This document shows, piece after piece, positions 1-7,371 of a stretch of DNA of 15,874 nucleotides (position 1 is the stretch's first letter; the number at the start of each line of letters is the position of its first letter). The translations under genes and the position numbers were made by a program. The DNA comes from CAZTLI01 sp964614375. GTDB taxonomy: Bacteria; Chloroflexota; Anaerolineae; Aggregatilineales; Phototrophicaceae. The DNA lies in assembly GCA_964614375.1 (NCBI GenBank), contig CAZTLI010000076.1, positions 1 to 15,874 on the forward strand. The letters run 5' to 3'. Below the pieces are notes generated by a model. The model was not told where the DNA came from, searched no databases, and worked only from the letters and a program-made list of their open reading frames with translations.

Positions 1-420
1 CACCATTGGTCAGCATAGTCATACACCTTGAACATAAGGCCGATACGTGTATTTTATTGTACTCCAACTTGTGCAGGGTGCATAGCTCCCCCTATGCACA
101 TTACACAAGTCAAATCAAACGCCAGTCGTTCGTTTAACGGTCTGTGTCCAGCTATAATTGAAGTGTGCAGCCAGTGTATAAATGCGCTTGACAATAGGGT
201 ACAGGGCAGGGCCGGAATTGACGCCATAAGCGCAATCCGCTCCTGGTATTACCGGCTTATCAGGAGGAGCGGGTGTTCACGCTGGCGCTATCATCTATGA
301 CAATTTTGCAAAATACGCCTGATACGATGACGGTCTATACGATACAATGGCACGCATCGCACCAAAGACCTTCGTTCGCAACCGTCTATCAACCCCTTAG
401 ACCTGGGAGAATGGCGCGCA
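1..420. other. Gene-free leading stretch
   Basis: I find no supportable gene here. A 90-codon open frame at 28-300 has no Shine-Dalgarno sequence and an unstructured composition (scattered Cys, Arg, Ser) that does not resemble a protein family. The stretch contains a perfect short inverted repeat at 78-99 and isolated -10-like hexamers (TATAAT at 153-158, TACAAT near 344-349) without good -35 partners. A promoter for the DUF6194 gene at 421 probably lies in the last 100 bases, but I cannot place it. Confidence 0.5.
78..99. repeat. Perfect 8-bp inverted repeat
   Basis: GTGCATAG (78-85) is followed after a 6-base spacer by its exact reverse complement CTATGCAC (92-99). There is no T-run on either side, so it is not an obvious intrinsic terminator. 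It could be a protein-binding palindrome or a hairpin. Its link to any gene is unknown. Confidence 0.5.
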
Positions 421-834
421 ATGAATCTGTCAGAAGTGGAAGCATTTGTCACAGGACTGGATAATGTGCAGCAGTCGGAGAATTATGGATACCGATTTTT
501 CTTCGTGGGCGATGACCATCGTCTGCCATTTGTGACCATCGCCGATTCAGACAATGATTATGACAGCGTATCCAACCTGAATCGGGACGGCGTGTTCCGC
601 ATCAATATCGGCATCAGCAAAGCGACCTTCCAATCACTGCTGGGCGATTCCAGTACCGAAAAGGTCGATTATACGGTACTGGATACCTTCCTGCCCCATC
701 CCGACTATGCAAAACAGCATTTTGTGTGCATTCTGAATCCGTCACAAGCCAATGCAGACACCACCAGGCAGCTCATCATTGAGGCACACGGTATCGCCGC
801 CGCGCGCCGCCAACGCACCGGGCGCGACAAGTAA
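421..834 (+). CDS. DUF6194 family protein
   Basis: A 137-residue soluble protein with no signal peptide or membrane segment. It resembles the DUF6194 family of small uncharacterised bacterial proteins. The hallmarks I recognise are RLPFVTI at residues 34-40, the block SNLNRDGVFRINIGI at 51-65, and a C-terminal block with PHPDYAKQHFVCILNPS at about 92-108. Length fits the family, which is about 130-150 residues. No biochemical function is established for the family and none is proposed here. The start at 421 keeps the N-terminal helix typical of the family; no strong Shine-Dalgarno sequence is visible upstream. A strong hairpin terminator lies 9 bases after the stop, so the gene is probably transcribed alone and not with the DoxX gene that follows. 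Family assignment is from remembered motifs. Confidence 0.8.
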   Translation: MNLSEVEAFVTGLDNVQQSENYGYRFFFVGDDHRLPFVTIADSDNDYDSVSNLNRDGVFRINIGISKATFQSLLGDSSTEKVDYTVLDTFLPHPDYAKQHFVCILNPSQANADTTRQLIIEAHGIAAARRQRTGRDK

Positions 835-842
835 GAGCTGCT

Positions 843-880
843 GGGATGCGCGGCGTTCGTGCATCCCTAAATTAAATTTT
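843..880 (+). terminator. Intrinsic terminator after the DUF6194 gene
   Basis: The stem GGGATGCGCG (843-852) pairs with CGTGCATCCC (858-867) through ten pairs, one of them a G-U wobble, closing a 5-base loop. It is followed by an A/T-only tract at 868-880. The T-run is interrupted by A, so termination may be incomplete and allow some read-through into the DoxX gene at 897. Confidence 0.7.
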
Positions 881-896
881 ATAAGGAGAAGCTAGC

Positions 897-1403
897 ATGT
901 TTCTGAGCGAACAAATGACGATTGAACACTGGCTGGCGGTGCTGCGGATTGGCATCGGTTTGTGGTGGCTGAAAAGTGTCTGGCACAAGGAATACCCTAA
1001 ATTCGTCAAGACGGGCATGATGACGTGGACAAATTCATTACTCGACCATCACCCGGTCCCGGCTTATGCGGGCATCATCCGCCGTATCATCAATTTCAGT
1101 CCAACCGTGTTTCCCTATCTGATTGTGTTGGGTGAATTGGCGGTGGGTATCGGCCTGACATTCGGCGTATTCACACCGCTGGCGGCAGTGGTGGCGCTGC
1201 TGCTGAACTTTAACTACATCACGGTATCGGGCGTCAAACCTACCGATTACGACGAGAAAAAATCGGAATCGGTCAATGCCTGTTTCCGTGTCGATCAGGG
1301 GCAGAATTTTGTCATGATTGTGGCGGAAATCGTGATTCTGGCGGCGGGCGCGTGGACAGTCTGGAGTCTGGACGCGGCACTCGGTTTGTTCCCACTCAGC
1401 TAG
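897..1403 (+). CDS. DoxX/DoxD-like integral membrane protein
   Basis: A 168-residue protein with four hydrophobic segments at about residues 12-28, 72-90, 92-112 and 136-157. This is the four-helix arrangement of the DoxX / small-subunit thiosulfate:quinone oxidoreductase (DoxD-like) superfamily. Typical features are the N-terminal LRIGIGLWWLKSVWHK, the LGELAVGIGLTFG helix, LLNFNYITVSG, and the QGQN entry to the last helix. A short charged insertion (about residues 114-131) lies before that helix. Family members sit in the cytoplasmic membrane; some are linked to thiosulfate oxidation or redox homeostasis, but most are uncharacterised, so a specific reaction is not assigned. The start is supported by AAGGAG at 883-888, 8 bases upstream. 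No obvious partner gene is adjacent, and the upstream gene is separated by a terminator. Confidence 0.85.
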   Translation: MFLSEQMTIEHWLAVLRIGIGLWWLKSVWHKEYPKFVKTGMMTWTNSLLDHHPVPAYAGIIRRIINFSPTVFPYLIVLGELAVGIGLTFGVFTPLAAVVALLLNFNYITVSGVKPTDYDEKKSESVNACFRVDQGQNFVMIVAEIVILAAGAWTVWSLDAALGLFPLS

Positions 1404-1410
1404 AAAAACT

Positions 1411-1584
1411 GAACCGCAGATGACGCACAAGGGCGTTTTGTGAAGGACACAGAGAATAATTCAGCCTGACAGATGCGCTGGTGCAAGGAAGTGTGTGATT
1501 GATTTTAAGGCATCATATGCTGCGCCATCTATAATGAACTTTTCAAAATTCATTCTCTGTGCGCTCTGTGGTTCTGTGGTTCAT
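1411..1584. repeat. Imperfect inverted dispersed-repeat element
   Basis: The gap between the DoxX and DUF5996 genes begins with GAACCGCAGA (1411-1420) and CACAGAGAATAATT (1448-1461). It ends with the near reverse complements AATTCATTCTCTGTG (1547-1561) and TCTGTGGTTC (1573-1582). The ends therefore form an imperfect inverted repeat about 174 bases long. Motifs of the AACCACAGA type are common dispersed intergenic repeats in many bacterial genomes. A related fragment occurs at about 11039-11066 in this window. No gene is seen inside. Confidence 0.5.
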
Positions 1585-1619
1585 AAAAAGTCAGTCAAAA
1601 CCTCAGGAGATTATAAAAT

Positions 1620-2399
1620 ATGGCTTTACCAGAACTCAGCGATTGGGACGCGACCCGAACCGCGCTGCATCAGGCGATGCAGGTGCTGCGCTCAACCCGA
1701 CTGCTCGGCAGTGACCCGCTGCCCAACGACCTGCATTACAGCGCCATCCCTATCGCCACCGGCGCGACCACCGGCGCATTATCCTTCGGCGGTGAATTGC
1801 AACTGGATTACACGCGCGCGGCGATTGTCTATTTAAACGATGGTGGCGAGGTGTTCAACGTCCCGCTAGCAGGACATAATCAGACATCATTGTTCGACGC
1901 CACCTTTGCCGCATTCGCCAGAGCCGGACACGCCCTCGAACCCAATCGCGGCAAAATCACCGAAACGACGGCGTTCAAGCTCCATCACGAGACGGCAAAA
2001 CACTATGCCGAAATTCAGTGGCGGATGTATATCGTGTTGAGTGTGGTGAAGGGGCGGATGCTCGGCGGGCAGACACCGGTTGCGCTGTGGCCGCATGGCT
2101 TCGACCTCTCGACGCTGTGGTTTGTCGCTGGCATGAACGAACACGAAGACCCGCATGTGAATTTTGGCTTTTCACCGGGCACGCCAGACATCGGCCAACC
2201 CTATTTCTATTTTTATGCGTGGCCTGTGCCCGCTGGTCTGGCGGATAAACTGCCGGAAACAATGACGTGGCACACCGCATGGAGCACACCCGGCGGCATC
2301 CTGCGTTATGACCAATTCGCCAACGACGCCGCGCCGGAAGCCCTGCCCGGCAATGCGTTGATTAGTGTCTATCACACCGTGTCGGCATTGATGCGCTGA
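1620..2399 (+). CDS. DUF5996 family protein
   Basis: A 259-residue soluble protein without signal peptide or membrane segment. It matches what I recall of DUF5996, an uncharacterised bacterial family: an N-terminal WxxTxxxLH-type helix (WDATRTALHQAMQVL, residues 9-23), the TTGALSFGGELQLDY strand block (50-64), the central ALWPHGFDLSTLWFVAG motif (155-171), then PYFYFYAWPVPAG (194-206) and a C-terminal GGILRYDQF block. The dense Trp, Tyr and His content in the second half is typical of the family. No function is known and none is offered. The start is supported by AGGAGA at 1605-1610, nine bases upstream. The stop codon ends at 2399, immediately against the stop codon of the opposing sulfotransferase gene, so no terminator separates the two. 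Confidence 0.75.
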   Translation: MALPELSDWDATRTALHQAMQVLRSTRLLGSDPLPNDLHYSAIPIATGATTGALSFGGELQLDYTRAAIVYLNDGGEVFNVPLAGHNQTSLFDATFAAFARAGHALEPNRGKITETTAFKLHHETAKHYAEIQWRMYIVLSVVKGRMLGGQTPVALWPHGFDLSTLWFVAGMNEHEDPHVNFGFSPGTPDIGQPYFYFYAWPVPAGLADKLPETMTWHTAWSTPGGILRYDQFANDAAPEALPGNALISVYHTVSALMR

Positions 2400-3068
2400 T
2401 TATTGTGAGTCGCGGTTTTCACGCTCGGCTTTGGCTTGCTTTGCCCAGTCTGGCATGGTGGATAGATGATTACTTCTGTCGTTGACTCGTGGGAAGGGGC
2501 TATCGGGTATAGATGTACCGAGAAATGTGCAGAGCGGTTGCCAGCCTTCTTTGACATTGAATGCCAGCAAACGGTGTTCTGGTACGAGGTCATGTACAAA
2601 CGCGACATGCCGTTCATAGACACCAATGGCGTAGGCTTTATCGCGATATTTTCCACCAAACACCGTATCCAGTATCAAACGGCGTTTCATCGCGCCACCT
2701 TTACGCCGTTCCGGGTTGGGATTGTATTGACTGAGTTCGAGGCCTTCAAAAATCGTCTCCACAGCACTGGCATACCACGATTCGGCATCACGCAGGGTCA
2801 AAGTCACTTTCGCTTGTGGATAGGCTTCGATGAGTAGTTTCAAAAATGCCACAGCAGGCCATTCAACAGCCGCCTTGTAGCCGGAAAAGAGCGTGTGCCA
2901 ATCCACATCCTTGCCGTCCATTGCGTCATTCCAGAGGTCAATGTGATGCGGATGTTTAGATACAGCTTGAATGTGATAGCAGGGGGCGATTCCCAGCATT
3001 TCCAGTGCCAATGCGAGACTGTGTGTGCCTGTACGCCCCAAACCCGCACCGATGACCTGTAATGTCAT
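2400..3068 (-). CDS. Sulfotransferase family protein (Sulfotransfer_4-like)
   Basis: A 222-residue cytosolic protein of the PAPS-dependent sulfotransferase fold, in the clade annotated as Sulfotransfer_4. The N-terminal GLGRTGTHSLALALEMLGI (residues 9-27) is the 5'-phosphosulfate-binding P-loop-like motif. CYHIQAV follows, as in this clade. TLRDAESWYAS (91-101) contains the Arg and Ser expected for 3'-phosphate binding. Length agrees with the family (about 200-240 residues). The acceptor substrate cannot be told from sequence. The gene lies 42 bases downstream of the lipocalin-like gene on the same strand, so the two are probably co-transcribed. The Shine-Dalgarno is weak (GGGTAAAG region). 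Its 3' end abuts the convergent DUF5996 gene with no spacer. Confidence 0.87.
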   Translation of the reverse strand: MTLQVIGAGLGRTGTHSLALALEMLGIAPCYHIQAVSKHPHHIDLWNDAMDGKDVDWHTLFSGYKAAVEWPAVAFLKLLIEAYPQAKVTLTLRDAESWYASAVETIFEGLELSQYNPNPERRKGGAMKRRLILDTVFGGKYRDKAYAIGVYERHVAFVHDLVPEHRLLAFNVKEGWQPLCTFLGTSIPDSPFPRVNDRSNHLSTMPDWAKQAKAERENRDSQ

Positions 3069-3110
3069 TCGACTTTACCCATCGTCATGATTCTGTCTAA
3101 TGTGACCCAA

Positions 3111-3521
3111 TCAGTCCTGCCGGTGATAGACCGACTTATTGGAGAAGCGCGTGCCGTCGGGTTTGGTGCCGGACTGGGTGATGCTCATCGTCTGCCCATC
3201 TTCAGACAAGACACGTCGCGCATAGGCAATCACCTGTCCGCCTTTTTTCGACTGCGAATCGAGCGTGCGAGCATCGACCCGAGTCATGCTGATGGCGTCG
3301 GCAATGGCGGGTTTATCGTAAGGATATTCCTGTCCATCGGGAATGCTTTCATAGGCCGATTCGACAGATTGACCTTCGGGCGTTGTCCATTTCATCGTGA
3401 TACGATAACCTTCGCCCAGCGGCTCGATGATATACAGGCCATTTTGCGGCGGTGAACCCGCTTCGTAACGATTCTGCGATGGGTCGAGTTTCCATGTACC
3501 GATAAAGGGGTCGTGTGCCAT
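3111..3521 (-). CDS. Small lipocalin-like / beta-barrel hypothetical protein
   Basis: A 136-residue protein beginning MAHDPFIGTWKLDPSQNRYE. This opening (FxGTWKLxxxxS/NxY) is typical of a group of small uncharacterised proteins predicted to form a lipocalin-like beta-barrel. The rest alternates short strands with Gly and Asp turns (for example GYRITMKWTTPEG, TMSITQSGTKPDG), consistent with a beta-rich fold. There is no signal peptide or membrane segment, so it is probably cytoplasmic. No ligand or catalytic residues can be named. The start is supported by GAGG nine bases upstream (CCTC at 3531-3534 on the plus strand). It appears to be the first gene of a two-gene unit with the sulfotransferase. 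Confidence 0.72.
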   Translation of the reverse strand: MAHDPFIGTWKLDPSQNRYEAGSPPQNGLYIIEPLGEGYRITMKWTTPEGQSVESAYESIPDGQEYPYDKPAIADAISMTRVDARTLDSQSKKGGQVIAYARRVLSEDGQTMSITQSGTKPDGTRFSNKSVYHRQD

Positions 3522-3857
3522 AAGTAAATACCTCAGATTAACTGCCTATTTGATTACATCCCGTCCACACACGACAGATGGGTTTGTGAGATGTTATTGG
3601 TTGTGGCGAGCGCCTTCTGGCATTTCAGCAATCGGCAATTCAGCTAAAAACGGGCAAACACCGCTGTCTGAATAAGCTCAGGTGCTGACCAGCAAACACC
3701 TGGCGCCCTATACCATACCTATTCCCATATCCATTGTGCGTGTGTGACAACTGCATTGACCCCCATTATTCCATTCAATGCGCTCATGGAACAGGTGACA
3801 AATTAAAAAGGCGGCCTATCTGCCGACAGACCGCCTTGAAGATGATGCAAATCCGGG
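3522..3857. other. Intergenic region with hairpins
   Basis: No gene is visible between the lipocalin-like gene and the C39-like gene. The region should carry the promoter of the lipocalin/sulfotransferase pair, but no convincing -35/-10 pair is readable on the minus strand. It contains an inverted repeat CAGGTG (3679-3684) / CACCTG (3697-3702), overlapping an alternative TGCTG-AC-CAGCA hairpin at 3683-3694, and the intrinsic terminator of the C39-like gene at 3801-3837. Confidence 0.5.
3801..3837 (-). terminator. Intrinsic terminator of the C39-like gene
   Basis: Read on the minus strand, AAGGCGG (complement of 3831-3837) pairs with CCGCCTT (complement of 3808-3814). The stem is followed directly by a T-rich tail (complement of 3801-3807). 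It lies about 20 bases after the stop of the gene at 3858-4970, as expected for a Rho-independent terminator. Confidence 0.85.
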
Positions 3858-4970
3858 TCATCCACCACGAACGCGGACGAGGGCTTCATTTGCCAGCGCA
3901 TAACGTGGATTGAGCAGCACAGCCGTGCTGTAGTTGGCGATGGCGTTGTCCCGTTCACCCAGCGCTTCCCGCGCCACACCTGCATAGTAGTAGACCTCTT
4001 CCACATTCAGGTATTCGTCGCTAGAGGCTTTGGTGGCAATCGTCGCGCGTGCCAGCGCAATCGTATCGCCATAGCGCCCGACGGCATTATAGGCTTCAAA
4101 TGGGCCGAATTGATACCACAGCATCCGCCAGGGCAAACCAGCCCCCGCATTGCGCGCCCGGTCAAAAGACGCGGCGGCATATTCGTAATAGGTCACTGCT
4201 GCATCGCGATCAGGATAGAGGTCGGCAATCCGCAGATAATTTGTCCCCAGATTGAACCATGCAAACGGGTCGGCGGCATTGGCTTCGGCCTCTGCAATAG
4301 ACATACTGAGCGCATTAATGTAGTTGGTCAAGGCATCGGCATCATCGCCCAGAATTTCCATCAACTCGGCTTCGCGGTCGGCGGTATAGAGCACGATGTA
4401 AGTGCGGTTGAAGTGCCGCCAATAGGTGTTGATGTGGTCGTAGGAATAATTCACCGACCCCAGATAGCTATCGGATGTCATGAACACGCCGACACTGTCA
4501 TCATAGCCACGCAGCAGCAGATAATGCCCCATCCAACCCAGGCGATCTGGTTCGGGGTCATAACCCTCTTCGATAATCACCGGGAAATCGTTGGCAATGA
4601 GCGTCCGCATCAGGTCGATAGTGCCGCCCACGCGATGAATGGCAAAAACGGGCAGTTCGGGAACCTGCGTGTTCACAAATTCGATCATTTCCTGCGGCGT
4701 AACATTTTTATCCTGCGAATCGGGCTTGAGGAAGTTAGCGGCGCGCCCCTGATTATCTGTATAGCCAAAATAGGTCAACGCATTGGTCAGCGTCGCCGGG
4801 CCGCAGTTATTCCACCACTGTGGCTCAAAACCCACGCCACTCAAGCTATACGAAACGGGCAGGGTTTGTGCCTGTACGTCGTCCTGTGCAGAAATGCCGG
4901 CGGTGGGCGCAATGGCGGGCGCAACAATCAAGAACGCCAGCAGCAGGGTGATGCGGATGAGTGATTTCAT
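3858..4970 (-). CDS. Secreted C39-peptidase-like protein with C-terminal TPR region
   Basis: A 370-residue exported protein. Residues 1-28 form a signal peptide: Lys/Arg start, hydrophobic LLLAFLIVAPAIAP, and an AQD-type cleavage region. Residues about 45-195 resemble a peptidase C39-like / papain-like domain. Candidate catalytic residues are Cys56 in WNNCGPATL, His149 in WMGHYLLLRGYD, and Asp167 in MTSDSYLG. Residues about 235-365 contain TPR-like helices, for example AWFNLGTNYLRIADLYPDRDA and VYYYAGVAREALGERDNAIA, a probable protein-interaction module. Family knowledge suggests Cys-protease activity on small peptides outside the membrane, but the substrate is unknown. GAGG lies eight bases before the start. 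The gene diverges from the receptor kinase, faces a consensus-like promoter, and ends at a terminator, so it is monocistronic. Related C39_2 proteins are common in Chloroflexota. Confidence 0.85.
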   Translation of the reverse strand: MKSLIRITLLLAFLIVAPAIAPTAGISAQDDVQAQTLPVSYSLSGVGFEPQWWNNCGPATLTNALTYFGYTDNQGRAANFLKPDSQDKNVTPQEMIEFVNTQVPELPVFAIHRVGGTIDLMRTLIANDFPVIIEEGYDPEPDRLGWMGHYLLLRGYDDSVGVFMTSDSYLGSVNYSYDHINTYWRHFNRTYIVLYTADREAELMEILGDDADALTNYINALSMSIAEAEANAADPFAWFNLGTNYLRIADLYPDRDAAVTYYEYAAASFDRARNAGAGLPWRMLWYQFGPFEAYNAVGRYGDTIALARATIATKASSDEYLNVEEVYYYAGVAREALGERDNAIANYSTAVLLNPRYALANEALVRVRGG

Positions 4971-5003
4971 AATCTATGCCTCGTGATGTGCTTGTCTACT
5001 AGA

Positions 5004-5030
5004 ATTATAGTCCGACTTGCGCCTTGTCAA
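5004..5030 (-). promoter_or_regulatory. Candidate promoter of the C39-like gene
   Basis: On the minus strand a perfect TTGACA (complement of 5025-5030) and a perfect TATAAT (complement of 5004-5009) are separated by 15 bases, two shorter than the usual sigma70 spacing. They lie 34-60 bases upstream of the start codon at 4970. The short spacer may lower its strength or make it regulator-dependent. Confidence 0.6.
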
Positions 5031-5141
5031 CCCCATTGCCAAACTACGCTAACCCAACGCTCGTCCCATTGTGCTGGCTTTAGGGCTTCCAAACCCGTAT
5101 GATTGCTACCCATTATGGGCACTATAATCTGCGAATGTTAA

Positions 5142-5170
5142 TTGACGCTTACACAGAGCTACGATACACT
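5142..5170 (+). promoter_or_regulatory. Candidate promoter of the receptor kinase gene
   Basis: TTGACG (5142-5147) and TACACT (5165-5170) are separated by exactly 17 bases, the optimal sigma70 spacing. Transcription would begin near 5177, giving a leader of about 49 bases before the chosen start at 5226. A TATAAT at 5123-5128 lacks a good -35 partner. The same -10 form (TACACT) occurs before the alpha/beta hydrolase gene. Confidence 0.6.
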
Positions 5171-5225
5171 CACGTAAATGGGGCACACGCGGCACGAACA
5201 GCCGCTATGGATGGGAGTTTTGTGG

Positions 5226-7238
5226 ATGGCACAGGATGATTTCGTCGGCAAGCAGATCGGCGAGTTTGTCATACGGGAACGCATAGGTCGGGGTGGGATG
5301 GCGACAGTCTATCGGGCGCACCAGACATCGGTGAACCGCGATGTGGCTTTAAAGGTCATCCGTCTCGGCGAAGCGCTCGATGATGGCGAGTTCCGCCGTC
5401 GCTTTCAACAAGAAGCACAGGTCGTTGCCGACCTCGAACACATCCATATCCTGCCCATTTATAGCTATGGCCTCACCGATGATGGCGATACCGCCTACAT
5501 CGCCATGCGGCTGCTGCGCGGCGGGTCATTATCTGACCTGTTGAAAGCAGATGCGCTCCCTTTAGACCGCGCCTCGGCCCTCTTCGGGCAGATTTGCAGC
5601 GGCCTTGCCTTCGCCCACAGTCGGGGCGTGATTCACCGCGACCTGAAACCGAGCAATATCATGCTCGACCAGACGGGCAATGCCTTCCTCGCCGATTTTG
5701 GGCTGGCGAAGCTCATCAGTGGCAGCAGCGACATCACCAAAACCGGGAACATCGTCGGCACACCGGCCTATATGTCACCCGAACAATTGCGCGGTGAAAC
5801 GCTCGACCATCGTTCCGACATTTATAGTCTGGGGGTGCTGCTCTATCACATGGTGACGGGCAATCCACCCTTTAATGCCGCGACCAGTGATGTGGTCACC
5901 ATTATCTATAAACATCTCGAAGAAGCGCCCGAACCCCCCAGCACCCTCAACCCGGACATCCCGCCCGCTTTAGAGGCCATCATCCTCAAGGCGCTGCAAA
6001 AAGACCCGAAAGACCGCTTTGATACCGCTGGCGAAATGGAAGTCGCGGTGAAAGAAGCCACCGGGCTGTATTCGACCGCCAGTCATCCAGCGGTGAACCC
6101 CTCGTTGACACAGCGCGCTGCCGATAGTGATTTGATACGCCGTTCGCGGACGATGGTCGCGGCGGGTCGGCGTGGGCAGCCAGGGGCGTTTCTGGCGGTG
6201 CTGGTGGTGGTGGTGGCGGCGGTTGCCCTGCTGTGGATAGCGCAATCGCGGGAACGGACATATCCACAGGCCACAGTGCAGCCCAATGTGCGCGGCAGCG
6301 CCATCGACGCCGTGCCGACGGACAACGAAATCGCCATTGCGCGGGAACGGTTGGGCAGCGAAGGCTTCATCGCCTATATCTCGTGTACGCAAGACAGCGA
6401 ATTTCATACCACCCAGGCGCGGGAAATGCGCGATTTTGCGGTTGAATATGGCTTGCGCCTGCGGATATATGACAGCGAAAACGACGGCTATGAACAAATC
6501 ACACAAATCGAACGCGCCCGAACAGATGGCGCAGTTGGGTTGATTATTTGCCCGCTCGATGAGGAACTCCTGTCTGCCCCCCTCGAATCGGCACAGGAAG
6601 CGGGCATTCCGCTGGTGTTCATGAGCAATCCCGCCAATCGGTATGGTGGGGTTGTGCTGGCAAGCGAGAACGAAAATTACCAGATGGGACAAATCACGGG
6701 CGAGGCGGCGGGTGCATACATCCGTGACGAATTGGGCGGCGAGGCCAATGTCATCATCCTCGATTTCCCGACGATGGAGATTATCGTCGATCGCGCGAAT
6801 GGGCTGGAATTTGGCTTGCTGGAATTCGCGCCCGATGCGACGGTAATTGGACGCTACCTCGGCGGCACACAGGAAAATGCTTATGGGTCCGTGCGCGAGG
6901 CGCTGACGGATGGTGTGCAGTTCGATGTCATCCTCAGCATCAACGATGCCGGGTCGTTTGGCGCGATAGCGGCGCTGGAAGAAGCCGATATTGGCCCCGA
7001 CGCGGTGGCTATCTTCAGCATCGACGCGGAACAACTCGCGCTGCGCCACATCCGCGATGGGTATTATATCCGCGCGACCCTCTCCCTCTCGACAGGACGA
7101 CGCCAGGCCGCAATGGACGCCGTAAATAGTATGACCCGTTTATTGGGCGGCGGGTCTATCCCCGAAATGATTTTGCAAGAGATTGGCTCGATGGTGACGC
7201 AGGACACCCTCGCGCAGGAACAGGCCGGCGGGCAGTAA
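5226..7238 (+). CDS. Transmembrane Ser/Thr kinase with extracellular sugar-binding-protein-like sensor
   Basis: A 670-residue receptor-like kinase. Residues 15-275 are an eukaryotic-type Ser/Thr kinase: glycine loop GRGGMATVY (21-29), catalytic Lys43 in VALKV, HRDLKPSN (137-144, Asp139), DFG (157-159), and GTPAYMSPEQ (178-187). All key residues are present, so it should be active. A single hydrophobic helix (about 321-338) follows a charged juxtamembrane segment. Residues about 380-665 match the periplasmic ribose/galactose-binding protein fold (RbsB-like, Peripla_BP_4), with IAYISCTQDSEF, GLIICPLDE, IPLVFMSNPANR and VILSINDAGSFGAIAALEEA. This places a ligand sensor outside and the kinase inside. 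An upstream ATG at 5178 exists, but GGGAG at 5213-5217, 8 bases before 5226, and the family-typical MAQDDFVGKQIG opening favour 5226. No transport genes are adjacent. Confidence 0.9.
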   Translation: MAQDDFVGKQIGEFVIRERIGRGGMATVYRAHQTSVNRDVALKVIRLGEALDDGEFRRRFQQEAQVVADLEHIHILPIYSYGLTDDGDTAYIAMRLLRGGSLSDLLKADALPLDRASALFGQICSGLAFAHSRGVIHRDLKPSNIMLDQTGNAFLADFGLAKLISGSSDITKTGNIVGTPAYMSPEQLRGETLDHRSDIYSLGVLLYHMVTGNPPFNAATSDVVTIIYKHLEEAPEPPSTLNPDIPPALEAIILKALQKDPKDRFDTAGEMEVAVKEATGLYSTASHPAVNPSLTQRAADSDLIRRSRTMVAAGRRGQPGAFLAVLVVVVAAVALLWIAQSRERTYPQATVQPNVRGSAIDAVPTDNEIAIARERLGSEGFIAYISCTQDSEFHTTQAREMRDFAVEYGLRLRIYDSENDGYEQITQIERARTDGAVGLIICPLDEELLSAPLESAQEAGIPLVFMSNPANRYGGVVLASENENYQMGQITGEAAGAYIRDELGGEANVIILDFPTMEIIVDRANGLEFGLLEFAPDATVIGRYLGGTQENAYGSVREALTDGVQFDVILSINDAGSFGAIAALEEADIGPDAVAIFSIDAEQLALRHIRDGYYIRATLSLSTGRRQAAMDAVNSMTRLLGGGSIPEMILQEIGSMVTQDTLAQEQAGGQ

Positions 7239-7371
7239 GTGTCGCCGTGGCTGCCAAAGTGCCGCGTCCACTGATGCAGGTTCACAGTTTAATCGTGTCA
7301 TCGGACATGGCGTGCCGTTTCCTTATAAACCCGTTATCCACCGTCGATAATTGGAGGGGCACAGCATCGTT

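Noticed and set aside
28..300. 90-codon open frame on the plus strand
   Set aside because: No ribosome-binding site, no recognisable family motifs and low-complexity-like composition; likely a chance frame.
4110..4964. Long plus-strand frame (284 codons) opposite the C39-like gene
   Set aside because: The opposite strand has a signal peptide, catalytic motifs, promoter and terminator; this frame has none.
5970..7049. Long minus-strand frame (359 codons) opposite the kinase gene
   Set aside because: A shadow of the high-GC third positions of the kinase/sensor gene, which has full domain support.
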